This document shows, one piece after another, positions 51,001-63,800 of a stretch of 64,000 nt of DNA. Origin of the DNA: Onchocerca volvulus (Eukaryota > Nematoda > Chromadorea > Rhabditida > Onchocercidae). The translations under genes and the position numbers were made by a program. Every line of letters begins with the position of its first letter. The stretch's first letter is position 1. The notes under the pieces are model-generated. The model had not been told where the DNA came from. It made no database searches and saw only the letters and a list, made by a program, of their open reading frames with translations. The stretch is from assembly GCA_000499405.2 (NCBI GenBank), contig HG738140.1, positions 186,001 to 250,000 of the forward strand. The letters run 5' to 3'.

Positions 51001-53437
51001 ACTGGATGGTTTTCTTGAAAATATCGTGTAACAAATTGATTTCATCTTCATTAGGTGGTATTTTCAGCAGCGAACGTTCTTCATTTAATTTGCGTAATCT
51101 CTGACCTTCTGTAACGTTCCACAGTCAAAAAGCATAAGGTACCCAATTATATTTTAAAAAAATATACAATTAGTTTATTTAAAAAATATAATTCGGGAAG
51201 GAAGAGAAAGAAAGAAAGAAAGAAAGAAAAAAATTTTCTTGATTAGGAGATCTGATTTCCAAAGTTCGAATTCCATGTTCGCATGCAATTTTTCTACTGC
51301 AATACTCCATCATTGATCACCGAATTTGCTATTCATAGTAGTTCTATTTTTTTCTACTGCCCGATGTTTCGCGGTATCCGAAGATTAATGCAGGAGAGAG
51401 AGAGAAAGAGATCAGAAAGGTTATATGCAAGCTATAGGTATATTTATGTACATTTATTTCCCTATTTTATTACTGTAATTTAAATTTCAGGAAAAAAAAT
51501 ATATACATGTGAAGTGAATACCTTTTCCTTCATTAAAAATTGCTTCTTCTTCTGCATTTGTGACTATCAGTGGAACATTGATTAGCGATCGTTTACCTTC
51601 CAAGTCTCTCGCAACAATCACAAACTTTGTTTGCAAGAATTTGTTCATTGTACCCTTCTGAAACATGGAAGTATCAGCTTTTCAATAACTTTATTAATTT
51701 TCGCTTCAAATAAGGGTTAAGGAATTTATTCGGATCGAACCTTCATAATTCAAAGCAGAAAAATTATTTTTCAGCAATTTTGGAATGTATCCCCCAAAAT
51801 GCAGAAGTGAAGTTTTAAAACCATATTTGAAACATACACTTTTTTGCGTGAGTTGCATTGAAATTTCAAGACTGGATTTGCCTACCCAACTGACGAAACC
51901 ATCCATAAAAATATCCTCATCAAGCAAAATATCATACTGATCATCCATTCCTATCTCATAAAAATTTTTTAAACTTTGAGAAATGAAGTTCACACATTGT
52001 TAGCTATGTCCCAGCAAAATAAGAATTGCTATTAAAATGTGTAGTTTGCAATGAATCAGAAGTCATAAATATAAAGTGCAAATTACTGATATGATCAACA
52101 CATGCCGTGACGAATGTTACCGGTTCCAAGCCCTCCGGATTTTGAAGCGGTATTTCTCCTTGATTGTGTCGATAAGCTAACCAAACTGAAATTTCAAGTT
52201 AGAACTATGGAATATTGCTGGACATCGAATTAACTTTTTTTTCTACTAAAAATGTTAATACAAAAACAACTGAAAAATGAAAGATTTCAATCTTCAAAGC
52301 TCGAAAATAATTTGTAAAATATAAATGAGATGTTTTTTTAACTAATTAATAAAATACTCCAAAAATTATAATAAATCAAATTAGTAATAGTCACAATCTA
52401 ATGAAAAGACAAACCGGCGAATGTGTCGAGATCTTCGAGAAGCATGCCAAAACGTATACGATTATGCAAATTGATGTATTTAGTATAAAATCGCTTATTC
52501 GAACTTTTTAAGCTCAGCGGTATCAATATCTGATCACGGCTGTCATTCATCATTCGGTTTTGGAATTTCTTCCCTCTACTATACTTTGTTTTTGAAATAT
52601 GAATTAATTTAATGAGATTATTTGTGTAAAACGCAGTCTTTTCGGAACATATCTAGACATCATCCAGTTTTTGAGATCTAAGAGGAGATCCAATGATCAG
52701 CTGGAATTTTATGAAGGCTGGAGTTGAAAGAGTAAGAAACACTCCTACAAAAGTCCGAAATAATGACAAGAAAAACAATAATATCCATGTAATTATTCTG
52801 CATTCAGACTTCCATTACTTATACAAAATGTTATACATTAATATCAACACTTACCATGTCGTTGGATCATTTTTTTTGATGACTGATATGTGTTGTTCCA
52901 GGGCTTCCTGAACTACAAGAGTGGTCAGTGACTTTATCTGTGTTAAATGTAGCAGAAGCATGAAATCATGAAAAGCGGAGAATTGCAAATTGAATTAGTC
53001 TGGATGACCGAAGGGAGTGAATCGATGGAAGTACAGCTTATGAAGGATATAGCTGTACGTCCGGAATTTTTTATCTGACTCTCATTATCACAATCATACG
53101 AGAAACAAGGATTTTTCGTAATGAATATTATACATCAACGAATGATATTTATGAGAAATGAAGTCTATTTCTCTGTAACTTCCAAGCAATACTGCATATT
53201 CATGATGGAGGGTGATGAGAAGTTGGAATTGAAGATGGTGGATAGGCCAGGAACAATATTAGAAGTCTGTACGTGAGCAGATTCAGTCTTCGTAGACTAA
53301 ATTTGCTATCATTTAATGAACCAGGTACTCTAGTTCGAAAGATAATTTGATAGATCACACTTACCATCAACAATTGTTCGTTTTGGATTTGTTGTGAAGC
53401 ACCGCCTAATCATTGATCTTACCGGTATAAAAGTCAT
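48077..53437 (-). CDS. ACOT9-type acyl-CoA thioesterase, mitochondrial
   Basis: Twelve exons join in phase to 415 codons (414 aa): 53437-53365, 52912-52855, 52578-52415, 52185-52087, 51950-51838, 51657-51522, 51108-50997, 50618-50442, 50279-50192, 49003-48926, 48508-48436 and 48150-48077. ACOT9 has two hotdog domains and hydrolyses acyl-CoA esters in mitochondria. Conserved blocks are in order: RIRFGMLLEDLD near residue 85; VSWVGKSSLEI at about 151; KFVIVARD; KIFGGFLMRKAMELGW at about 289; ADIMFRKSVDVGS at about 321; VCYSTDHYMQL; and VPIVIPYSYSGEGMLYLDAK near the C-terminus. The length is close to human ACOT9 (about 439). The start was chosen at 53437 because it gives a basic, hydroxylated leader (MTFIPVRSMIRRCFTT) and a stop lies just upstream in frame. 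The least certain junction is the acceptor of exon 3 (GTATAG|T at 52578). Confidence 0.95.
51203..51233. repeat. (AAAG)n microsatellite
   Basis: About seven GAAA units inside an intron of the ACOT9-type gene. Confidence 0.85.
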
Positions 53438-55098
53438 CGAAACCGAAGAAAACTAAATTTCATCGAATTTTATGAAAAACAGATATGAAATGTAACAAAT
53501 TTACTCATAAAAAGTAGCTAAAAATTATGAATTGAATTGCATGCATCGTTAATAGAATGGTAAGAGAATGATAGAAAAACAGCTGAGATAGTAGAATGCT
53601 GGATTGAGGGATAATATTTTATCGCAAAAGATATTTGATAAAGTGTAGTCGAAATTAACGAATGTAAACAGCAGTGAATTCCTGCAACGAATCGATTCAA
53701 CATCTCTGATTAGTGAAACATTATAGTAAAACTTCGCCACAGATGTTAGCTACATGTTAAGTTAACTGACAAATGTCTCCAATAAGTATTCAAATATTGA
53801 CTTCTAAACTTTATGCTATTTGAAAGATTTGAAATCGAAATATTCAAAATAAAAAAACAAAGGGCACTAGTTGATAGATTATTATGACTTCTTGAAGTGA
53901 AGAGAAAAAAAAAACAGCGGATGATGAATGTTTGGTTAAAACTAGGATGTGGTGGGAATGAAATAATGAATAAAGATTAGGAGGATATGAGTACGCCATA
54001 AATATACTATCAGAATAAATCAAAGATGGATAAACTGTTAATTGACAGGAATTCAGTCATGAGAAACCAAAACGGAAATCAAAATTTAAAACAAAGTAAT
54101 CTCTGCCGTTTTTCTTGAAAGATGTCTTGGCATGAGTTCAAAAAAATCTATCACTGCTTGCTATTTATTTTTACGCTATGCTAAATTAAGATTCGATTCG
54201 GAGTAGAAGTCAATTCCTATGACTTACTATCCAATAATTTGAAACTGAGCTAGGTAAAGAAAAAATGAAATTATAAAAATCGATAACTTATCACAAAGTG
54301 ATAAAGGATACTTTAAACAAATGGTGAAAGAATGAAAATATATCTGCGATAAAATTGATCGAAGTGCTTTGGATCGCATAGTATAAATATTTTTTGACAA
54401 AATCGATTGTTTTCCGTTTCTTACTATTCGCTATTTTCAATAAAAGTGATTCTGTTCTATCCTATTACTATATTGCAAAACAATAAATAATAATTGGTAG
54501 CAAAAAATTGAGAAATCATTTTAAAATTTAGAAAAGATAAATTAGTGCTTAGAAGTTACAAATACAAAATATCAGTCGAAATCGAATTTAAATATTGATT
54601 TAAATTATATCATAAGTTCGAGCTAATTCAAATATAGTTGCTATCAGTAGCGCCAATTTTTCATGATTGAATTAGCTAGCCATGAAATTCAACAGATGAC
54701 ATAATATTGCGACACATAAATAACACTGCAACAGAATTCATTCATCGAAACTACCTATCCCGGAAGAAGAATGTGGAGGAAACATTCAGTATTGCTTACA
54801 TTCCATTTCTACTTATCAGTATACTTTTCTTTCCTTTCAACAATTAAATTTATTTTATATCTTTGACAAAGAGAGAAAAATAGCACTAGAAAATTGGAGA
54901 GTTCGTTGAATGAGCTAATTTCTAGAAAAACATTGAAAACTTTTCAATCATAAATCTCTCTTTCCTCGCTTGACAGCCAGTGAATAACAAGTACTCTTTA
55001 TCAGTACATTCTAATTTAGATCTGCTCGCTTCCATCGTGAAATATTAATTTGCAATATTTGAAAAGGCTGCGAGTGCTTGCTTAAAACTTTAAACACG

Positions 55099-55404
55099 AT
55101 GGACGACACATGCGACAAGACTATTTCCGACGCAAACGGAAGCAGAATATTGCCCTTCAATGTGTCCTCAATCTTCCATCCAAGGAATGCTGACATGGAA
55201 CTCAACGATGTCTATTTTTTAGGCAAGCAATTCTCATTCCTGCCTGCACTATTCTGTCCAAAATCTGGTCACCAAATTTCTGCAGACATATTTGGTGACA
55301 GACTTCTGGACAGAGTAAGGAATAAAGGGAATTGTTTGATGAAACTCGTTCGTAACTCATTCTCAATTGCTAATAGCAGTATCGTATGGCAACGAAGAAG
55401 TTAA
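55099..55404 (+). other. Possible coding ORF, 102 codons
   Basis: From ATG at 55099 the frame is open to 55404. Its first 60 codons are less AT-rich than the surroundings (MDDTCDKTISDANGSRILP and ILPFNVSSIFHPRNAD), which looks like a first exon. PFNVSSIF loosely resembles a repressor-type EH1 motif, but no DNA-binding domain follows. A second frame (55386-55616) overlaps the end. It has no confirmed donor, and an inverted repeat lies within it. Confidence 0.25.
55254..55313. repeat. Imperfect hairpin with 24-nt arms
   Basis: CTGTCCAAAATCTGGTCACCAAAT and ATTTGGTGACAGACTTCTGGACAG are near reverse complements around a loop of about 12 nt; the inner 10 bp (GTCACCAAAT) match exactly. The size and mismatch pattern resemble a small-RNA precursor or the terminal repeats of a short element. 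No evidence separates these. Confidence 0.7.
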
Positions 55405-56155
55405 CTTTTGAAAGATTTGGCGGTTGCAAAGTCGATCTTCAAAAGTACTCCAAAAATCGACCTATCGATGCCATTGAATCTATGAAGTATTGGAATTTGC
55501 GTCACCGAAAAAGTCGAAATCAGTTCTTTGCAAAACATTGGAATGATATTTTCATCTTGATTTTCGTCAGAAATTACACTGAAAGGGAAGCATTCCCAGC
55601 GAAGGACACATATTAATCGCCTGTCATGTCTGTTCCTTGAGAATGGATGCTGAATACTAAATGAAGTGCTGAATACACTCTGTTTTCAAATTTAAGTCGA
55701 AATATGAAAGGAAGTGAAATATTCTTCGAATACTATCCTTACTTTGATCAATATCGCTGAACAAAGTTTTCACTTTCACTGACTAATTACTAATTTCTTG
55801 CGATCAACAAGCTGCAATTCAATTCTTCGACGAATTGAACAAAGTTTCAGAAACTGAAAAGAAGCAGAAATCCAGTCTCGTCCGAACCAGAGCCTCGAGT
55901 GAATGATCACTGTAAGAACTATGTTGAAAAACTTTTAAAATATGCAAATAATTTTGCATATCTTTTCTTTTCTCTCATTCATTATGTTTTCATAGAATGA
56001 CTCTCTCATACAGAAGGCCAATCTTTCCCTTTTTAACTCTCTCGCTCTTCCAATATTTTCATATGCAAATACGATAGATATGGTACATATTGACTGAAAA
56101 ATAACACAAATATGATTGTCGAAATTATTTTGCAGAAAAGTATTATGTATGTTTT

Positions 56156-56239
56156 CATCTATCTATCGATCCATCTATCCATCCATCTATCGATCCATCT
56201 ATTCATCCAATCTATCGATCCATCTATCCATCTATCGAC
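56156..56239. repeat. ATCC/ATCT tetranucleotide tract
   Basis: Imperfect repeats of CATCTATC, CATC and GATC fill about 84 bp. The 127-codon frame crossing it gets its N-terminal half from the repeat. Confidence 0.85.
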
Positions 56240-57739
56240 TGAAACCGTACAAAGAAGGTGTAGTTCGCTTCAGCTACCATCGAATTCCGAATGAAAAGCT
56301 TTTGATTGAATTAACGCATGTCATTTTTCTTGCTTTTATTCTCGTCTCCTACTTTAATAGCAATCGCAGTGGTCTTTTGGAACTTGTCAACAACTTTGGC
56401 AGTAAAATTTATAATCAATACAAGTTTCATCTCCATTCTTCGTGTGCTGATAAGAATGTTATGATTAGCAAGAAGAAACTTCCATTTCTATTGAATTAAG
56501 AATCAGAACAACTTTTCATACATTTAATAATCTTTCCGTAGAAATATGCAAGAATTTCTGGGAAACGTCACAATTTCCGAGTTTCAACCAGAAATCTGGA
56601 AATGATACAATGCCATTTTCCTCATTCCTTCAACTCAAAGGAGTGATTTCAATTTGGATAACGAAGCATCCAAACAATGAACTTGTTGACGAAAATACTG
56701 TAACTGTCCTTTTACACTGTTTAATAAGTGCCGACTGAAGACTGCCTAGCTAAGCGAGAAACGAAATCACGGAAATATCAAGCGATCGATTGATTTATTG
56801 ATTCCCGATTGATCGCCAAATCCATTGAGCGACTTCTTTTCCACCGAAATAAGCACTCTGATTTGAATGATTCAATTTACATTATAACTAGCGAAGAGAT
56901 GAAATAAATCATATTTGAATTTGCAAAAAAACGGTATGTTAAAAAAAAATATAGTTCATTAATTTAAAGAGCAGTAAGGAAATCAACTTTCTCATTATAA
57001 ATTTTCGCAATCAATTTCAGTATTTTAATTCGATATCAATACTATGAGTCAGTTCATGCAATGATTATATTGATTGCTACATTTATGTGATTTTTTTTTT
57101 GACACAAAATAAAATAATGAGCAAATAGAGAGATAATAAAGTGAAATTTCCAGCAAAATCGTAATTTGAGTCGAATGCTGGACATTTGATGTAAATCTTA
57201 TTTGGCTGCTCGAAAAAAAGGTTGAATATGATAAAATGAAGGATTTCTCTTTTCAGGAAGTCTTGTTTAAAGATTTGTAATTTCTGTCGGATTTACGGAA
57301 TCTATGAGTGTTTTCAGAATCCTCTTAAATACTATATTTCGTATTTTTTCTGTATATGTGTGCATGTGTGTGCATAGATCAGAATTTTTTTTTCTTTAAA
57401 TTTAAGATTTCAAAGAAGAATTATGCATTCTATCGCTGAATACTCTCATTTTACAAAAGCAAAATGAAAAAGAATGTAGTTTGGATGCTTTCATGATTAT
57501 AGGAAATGCTTTTCTGCTACGTTGACTCAATGAATTAACTGGTATGATCATAACGAAGTTCTTGAAATGAATTGTAATGTCTTTTTTCTGGCACAAAATA
57601 GTTGTCTTTGCTGTGAAATGTATATTGCAGCTTATTTTATTGCCAAAATAATTGACGAAATAAAATCATTTCACAAACATTTAGAACTTTAAAAAGCTAG
57701 CCTAACAAACAAATAACGATATCGGGAAAGTAAAAACTG

Positions 57740-57818
57740 AGCAAGGGTTGGATCTCCTGATCGATCAGAGCAGAGGACTGAATCTCTTGATCGATCAGAA
57801 CAAGGACTTGATCAAAAG
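57740..57818. repeat. Three-copy repeat of about 29 bp with TGATCGATCA core
   Basis: Copies start at 57740, 57769 and 57799 (the last degenerate). The first two share GATCGATCAG and AATCTC/GATCTC blocks. The core TGATCGATCA is a perfect 10-bp palindrome. Confidence 0.8.
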
Positions 57819-58069
57819 AATAGCTCCTACAGATAAAAACCCTTTTTATGTGAACCTAGTAAAATTAACAATATATTAACTTACAGCACAAAGAGGGATA
57901 ATTTACTACATGTCACCATAGCACAACACAATTTACAATATGTTAATTATATCGTAAAAATCAAATTTGAATATATAAAGATATTTATTTCTATTTTACA
58001 AATTTTTTTGAAAATATTGACATCCCAAAGATATTTCGGTTTTACTGACAATCGACAATCATTTATTGC

Positions 58070-58360
58070 ATAAAATACAATGCCATTATCTATATCTATC
58101 TATGAAAATGAAAATGCAAATTTTTGTTGTTACTCCTCACATAACTTCGCAACTTCTCATCGATTGCTTTCAAATTTTGATACAGCGTTGCACTCGAACA
58201 GGTGCGTGTTTTTATGTAGATATACCTATTTTTTCTTTTTATCTGTCACATCTGTGACATATAAAAGTAAGTGAGCAGACTGAATCATTTTTCCACGTCT
58301 TCGTGAGAAACTAAATTCATTGACCACACCTGCTTTCTGTATTCACCAGGAGCAGGCTAT
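58070..58360. repeat. Dispersed repeat, copy 2
   Basis: Aligns by eye with 33230-33530 in the same orientation, as described there. It includes CATCGATTGCTTT, GGTGCGTGTTTTTATGTAG and a shared TCATTGACCA / TTTCTGTATTC end. A run of about 19 A lies roughly 120 bp further on. Confidence 0.55.
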
Positions 58361-60698
58361 CCGAAAAAGGCCTAAATGCCATAATCTGAAATTGCGGCAT
58401 TATGAATGCATCGTTTTCTGTGCATTCCACCAAGCGTATTGCAATTTATCAAATTGCAAGAAAATAAGAATATTTGAAGAAAAAAAAAAAAAAAAAATTA
58501 AGATATAGAGTCTAGTATGTATGAGCTCGCGCCTATTGATCTCTGATTATATCAGGAAATATTCTTACAAGAAAACTCATTTACTTGGTTTTCACATGCA
58601 TTCATTATTTGCCGTGATTTAAAAAACGGAAAAAGCGAGTAAAGAAATGGCAAAACAATCTTTTACCTCAAATTCTAAAAAAAGACTTCAGAAAAAACCT
58701 CCATTTTTTTTCTGCTTTCTGTAGTTTTATTCATTAATTTGCTCCTAATTTCTTATCAAATGCATCAATTAAAGCAATATAATAGAAAGTGAATATAATT
58801 CTATGAATTAGTTTTTGAGAAAACAAAATTTTTTTCGTTACTTTTATCGAATTCAAACGTGCAATTTCCAGCAAGACATGCAGCTGCAATCTGCTAAATT
58901 GAAAAGAAAAACTTTAACTGCTCTTTCTAAACAAAAAACGAATGATTATACAGGCATTTAGTAGAATGCAACACACAATTGACATCCTGTAACGATTTGA
59001 AAGAGCAAAATGATTTCGGCATGATTCTTTCGACATTTCTTATTCCAATCCTGAAAACATACTATTCCGACAAATTCGATAACTGGAAATACAGAAGAAG
59101 GAATGAGCAGAGACATCACTTCTTTTCGAACTGCTTACTGTAACAGTTCTGAATTCTGTTTCATCAACGATGGAGATGTTGTTTGATAAGAAAATATTCG
59201 CAAGAAATTTCGTGTAATTGAGGTCATCTTTCAAGTGCAAACTTTTTAATCCCTTTTTTGCTGGAATGAAATCAAAGCCTTCGTCGTTTCCTTACTACAG
59301 ATTCCTATTTATCACATTGCAAGATCGACTGACCTTTCTTTCATTCCATTTATCATCTCCAATGTCAGGAAGGATTCCAATCAAAAAAATTTTTGAATCG
59401 AAGTCATTTGCTCCCATCTTTCGCTAGCTCAAGATGAAGTATAAAATCTTGTTGACTGAAATAATGAAGAAAATTTTTTAAATTAACTCTTATTCCAAAA
59501 ATCAATGCTTCCGATTTGGTTTACATTTCTATCATCTGTGTTGATCCTTTTCTTAGAGATTAAGAAAGAAAAATGATTAATCCGCCACTCTTCGACAATA
59601 CTTAGCTGCTAATACTTTTCAGTACTTTCCGATGAGATTTTTCAAATTAGATTTGGATGAGAGCTATGGGAATTATAAGAAATCTTTTGATTTATTTGTA
59701 TAGTTTAGCGAATGTATGCGAATAATTTTCTGTATCTTTGACGCTTAACTTTTCTTTACGTATGGCGATATTCGCTCGAGCGATTTCGTGATCTAGCGAA
59801 AGTGCAAGAAAGATAAGTACTGAGAGAAAAACTAGACCATAATATTAGTGATATACGTTCACATTCCGATATCAAGTAGAGTTTGATAAGTAGATTAAAA
59901 TGCAAGATGACGTGACACTTATCAATTCCCATGCTTCTTCCACTTGTAACAAAGCGAGATTCCTATCTTGAGATTGCCTTCTGAAAAATTCGAATGTGTT
60001 ACATTTAATTTTATTATCAACAATTCGCTCTTCTGATGCGAATTATTGATGCATATATTGAGAAATTAAAGATGCATTTTGCATTTCACATCTGAATATC
60101 TTCGAAAAACAGGAAATTAAGTTGAAACAGCGATAAAAGAACGAAACCATAGCATCGATGAGAATGCTGTCATCTTCTAATCTCGAAAATCACCTCGCAA
60201 ATGTCTAAACCTAATTTCCGAACTATTCACTTCAAGCATTTTCTATCAGTGTTACTGGTCTACAGAACAATGAGCTATAGTGAACTATTAATGCAAATGG
60301 TTTCTGTATCAAAATCTGAGAAATTTATGCCCTTGACTTTTCTTTTGTTTCCGCTTGATTGCCCATAAATCACAGAGACTGAAAGTTATGGGCGGTTAAA
60401 TGTGGAATATACGACATTCTAAGCCAAAGATGCTGCTATTCGTAAAAGTTTTTAAAGTTGTGTTATCAGGGAGTATTCAACAAAACAACGCTATCGTTAT
60501 TGTTGTCACTGTAAAATATCATAAAATCAGAGGAAATCAATGTTTTATCAACCAGACACTTTAACACTCATATCTTGGCTGTACAAAGGAAACTGATCAT
60601 ATCATCATTCTCTCTTCCATTCCTAACCACTTCCATGAATATTTGAAAATGAATGAAATGAACGCGTATCTATTATTAGTGAACAATTTATTCAAACA

Positions 60699-60867
60699 TC
60701 ATTTAATCTTATTGAGCAAGCTTAGAATATCTGTAAAAGATAGTCTGTTTGGGAGCACAGATCACATACCTGGTTTGGGACCATTTATTCGCGCCTGTCT
60801 GAATACAATTTCAAAATAAAACAATCCCGGAATTGCAGCAGGATTCTTCCTTGCGATGAGATGTGTA
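60699..60867 (-). CDS. Small unidentified protein, last exons (5' partial)
   Basis: Exon 60867-60770 starts after TTTTACAG and reads HLIARKNPAAIPGLFYFE and FRQARINGPKP, ending at the strong donor G|GTATGT. Exon 60730-60699 continues in phase (D, then ILSLLNKIK and TGA). The hydrophobic helix after a basic KNPAAIPG resembles small single-helix subunits of mitochondrial inner-membrane complexes and the NP-(V/I)-P start of HIG1-type proteins, but I cannot assign a family. The intron between the two exons would be only 39 nt. Upstream exons, which must end in phase 2, were not found within the window. Confidence 0.5.
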
Positions 60868-63800
60868 CTGTAAAACGCATGGGTGGATAACGTGATTTAA
60901 TTTTTTTGATGAAAGAAGACAATCATTTGACTACTTCTTCCACGCATGCAAAGCTCTCTTCAACGGCTACTCATTCAAATATTGTGCTCTGAGAAACTTG
61001 GACTATTAGCGATAGATTGGAAGGAACGAAGTTTATTGTCCTTTTTGTCGAATTCGTTGGAAAATGATAGGAAAAATGGAAAGAGCGATAGAGCGCTAGA
61101 ATTGAGAATTGCGAGAAATTCTTACAATCAGCCGAACTTTGAGCTTCATTTTCATTCCTTTCCAAATTGCATTTCTACGCTTGTTTACGAGAATCAAGTT
61201 TCTTCTTCTTCTTCTTCTTCTTCTTCTTTCTTTATTTTAATTGCCTGCTAACTGTCAATTCATTTTAATGCATTATTCATTTCATTCCACTTACTTAGTA
61301 TGTCATAAAGCCTCATACTAAAATCTCTTCTTGCTTAAGACCTTCTGCAATTGTGACACACTTCCGCGTTATTATGCAACCGTTTTATCTATCTGCCATG
61401 TAATAATATCATTGATGGAAAGATGACGAATGTAATTGAAGAAAGTCTGCTGTTATTAATCAACAAACAATAGATATATTGAAACAATGGAAGTGAAGCA
61501 TTCATGTGACCTTTAACCGGTATTTACATCTTAATTAACTGCGGAAACTGCAAAGATTCAAATTTGAATTCTGTGGACATTGCTATTTTGCTTTATAATT
61601 GGGGCAGCGAATCATGGATGTCTATCTACCTGCTTCAGATAGAAATTAATTAAATTCGAATTATTCTATACGGCTTCGTTTCCCAAGCAGTTTTGCAACC
61701 ATAGCTGACATCACATATATAAATACATATCGCGCGCATAAACATGCAAATAGAATTGCTTTCTATCTTCGTCACATATTGGCATTTCATATTTCGGTAT
61801 TGAACAGCGAGTGAATTGATTATATTGAAAAGTTGAGGAAATGAAGAAGGAAAGGAAGGAACAGAGTGCGGCAAACAATCCCGCATCGTTTTGTAAAGCG
61901 ATTATGACTGGTTAATTAGCATAGAACGATTCTCTGCAGGCTTGAACTTGATCGAGCCTAGGCAAAACATGATCATATCACTTTTTGTTTCCATTCTTCA
62001 AGCTTCATTTCCGCTTCTTAATTTATAAATAAAGATTCCTCCAGTTGCTGAATCTTTGCTCGAATCTAAGTTCTTGAAGATATTTAGCTCTAAGATCATA
62101 TTTAAGTTTAAATTCATTATTTTTGACTAAATTCAAAGTTTATGTTAGCTACCATTTCGCTAAAGCTTTTCGTTTTTTTCATATTAATGCTGAAATCAAA
62201 AATTTTGATATATATTAAGACGACAGAGAGTTGTGAAGTATTCAAAAGTGAAAGTAATTGTATACAGCTAAGCTAGTCCGTCGAAAAACCGAGTCCTTTC
62301 AAAGAGTTCTTTCGACTCTTCGAAATTAACAAATTCAATTAATGAAGACGTGTCAGTAATTAGTAGAAGATATCCGCTGAGGCATTTTACTTGACATTAG
62401 ACTGTTCTTTCAGACTAAAGATGAAAGGATTGACCAGTGACCTGTCTAAGCATAATGGCTTCATTCTGTCAATGTCCACATCGAGACTAGAGATTCGAAT
62501 TTGTCCAGACAATTTCATAACCTATCCTCATTTTCATTTTTAATTGTCAATGCAATTTCCCATAGTTTAATCCTTTTCTTAGAGTTCAGTTAATGATTCA
62601 TGGTCGTAGGAATTTTCACTCAGAAGTATTTTGCATAATGCAGCAAATAGGTCGATTTCGACCCCAGTCTTTATAAAGTAATCATAGTTAGTAAGATCCG
62701 ATGAACTGGATCATCTCCTGACTTGACCGAAATCTGATATTTATTTAAGCCCAGATGAGTTTTGTAGTTTCGTAGCGTTTGTCACATCGCTCTTTTGTGT
62801 CATTGATCGCATTGCGATATCCGAATGACGCAGCAATCAATGATATATTATATTTATTTTGGACAGACATTGATGAAATACAAATCGAAATCAATTTGTA
62901 TTTTCACATGATCAATGAATAAAATAGATATTCGCAAATGTCTTTTTGCTCCTAATCGTAAGCTAATCGGTACAGTGAAAAGTGGACAATGGACTCATGG
63001 AAAAGAGTATCGAAAAATCGACAGATTTTTTAATTAATGATTATTAAGGCTAAAGCTTGCATCTCCTTAACTTCTCAAGTAAGAGTTAATTAAGTCTCTC
63101 GAAAAAATTAAGCGGCAAATGGTATTCAAGCACGTGGAAGTAAGTAAGCTGTTTTAAGAAAAAAATCATTTTCACATTTTTTTATTCATTCTATTGGAAT
63201 ATTTAATTAATTCGGTAACAAAATGAGATGGAATGAGCAAAATATATATATTTACTATCTCTGTCTGACTTTCCAGTCCTCTTAATTCTAGTCTTAGAAT
63301 TTATTAAGTTTTAAAAAATATATAAGAAAAGCTAAAATAAAATTAAATAATTTTTGTGGCTTAACGATCCTACCAATTCATTCCTTAATAAAAAATAATT
63401 ATAATTTTTTTTTTTTGAAAAACATATGAATTGCTGGACAAAAGACTTCTTTTTCAGAGAGAATCTTCTCTATGGAAATGAAATATGCAAATTTTTAACG
63501 GCAGAAAAAGCGCAGTGAAATGTCAAATAGTGATGTTAAAATTGAATAATAGCAAATTTTAGAGCCGTGCGAGAGGTGCAAAATGTTATTCACGCCATGC
63601 ATAAGCATATATTTCATGAAAACATAACACTGGATGATCATCGATCCGGAAAAATCTAAAAATTCAGCAAGTCAAAGGTCAGTTATTTGTTTTTATTTAG
63701 AAAGGATTTAAAATGAGAAACAAGTAATATATGTAATAAACAATTTAATATAATTTCTAATAAGCTTACTGATAATTTAATCAAAGAGTCGATATTGCAC

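Larger units (their letters stand above)
53438..60698. other. Intergenic region
   Basis: About 7 kb without a supported multi-exon gene. It contains the 55.1-55.6 kb ORFs, a hairpin at 55254, a tetranucleotide tract at 56156, a three-copy repeat at 57740 and the second copy of a dispersed repeat at about 58070. No recognisable protein family was found. Confidence 0.45.

Noticed and set aside
56112..56499. 127-codon ORF
   Set aside because: Its first third is the ATCC/ATCT tetranucleotide tract, and the rest has no recognisable features or splice context.
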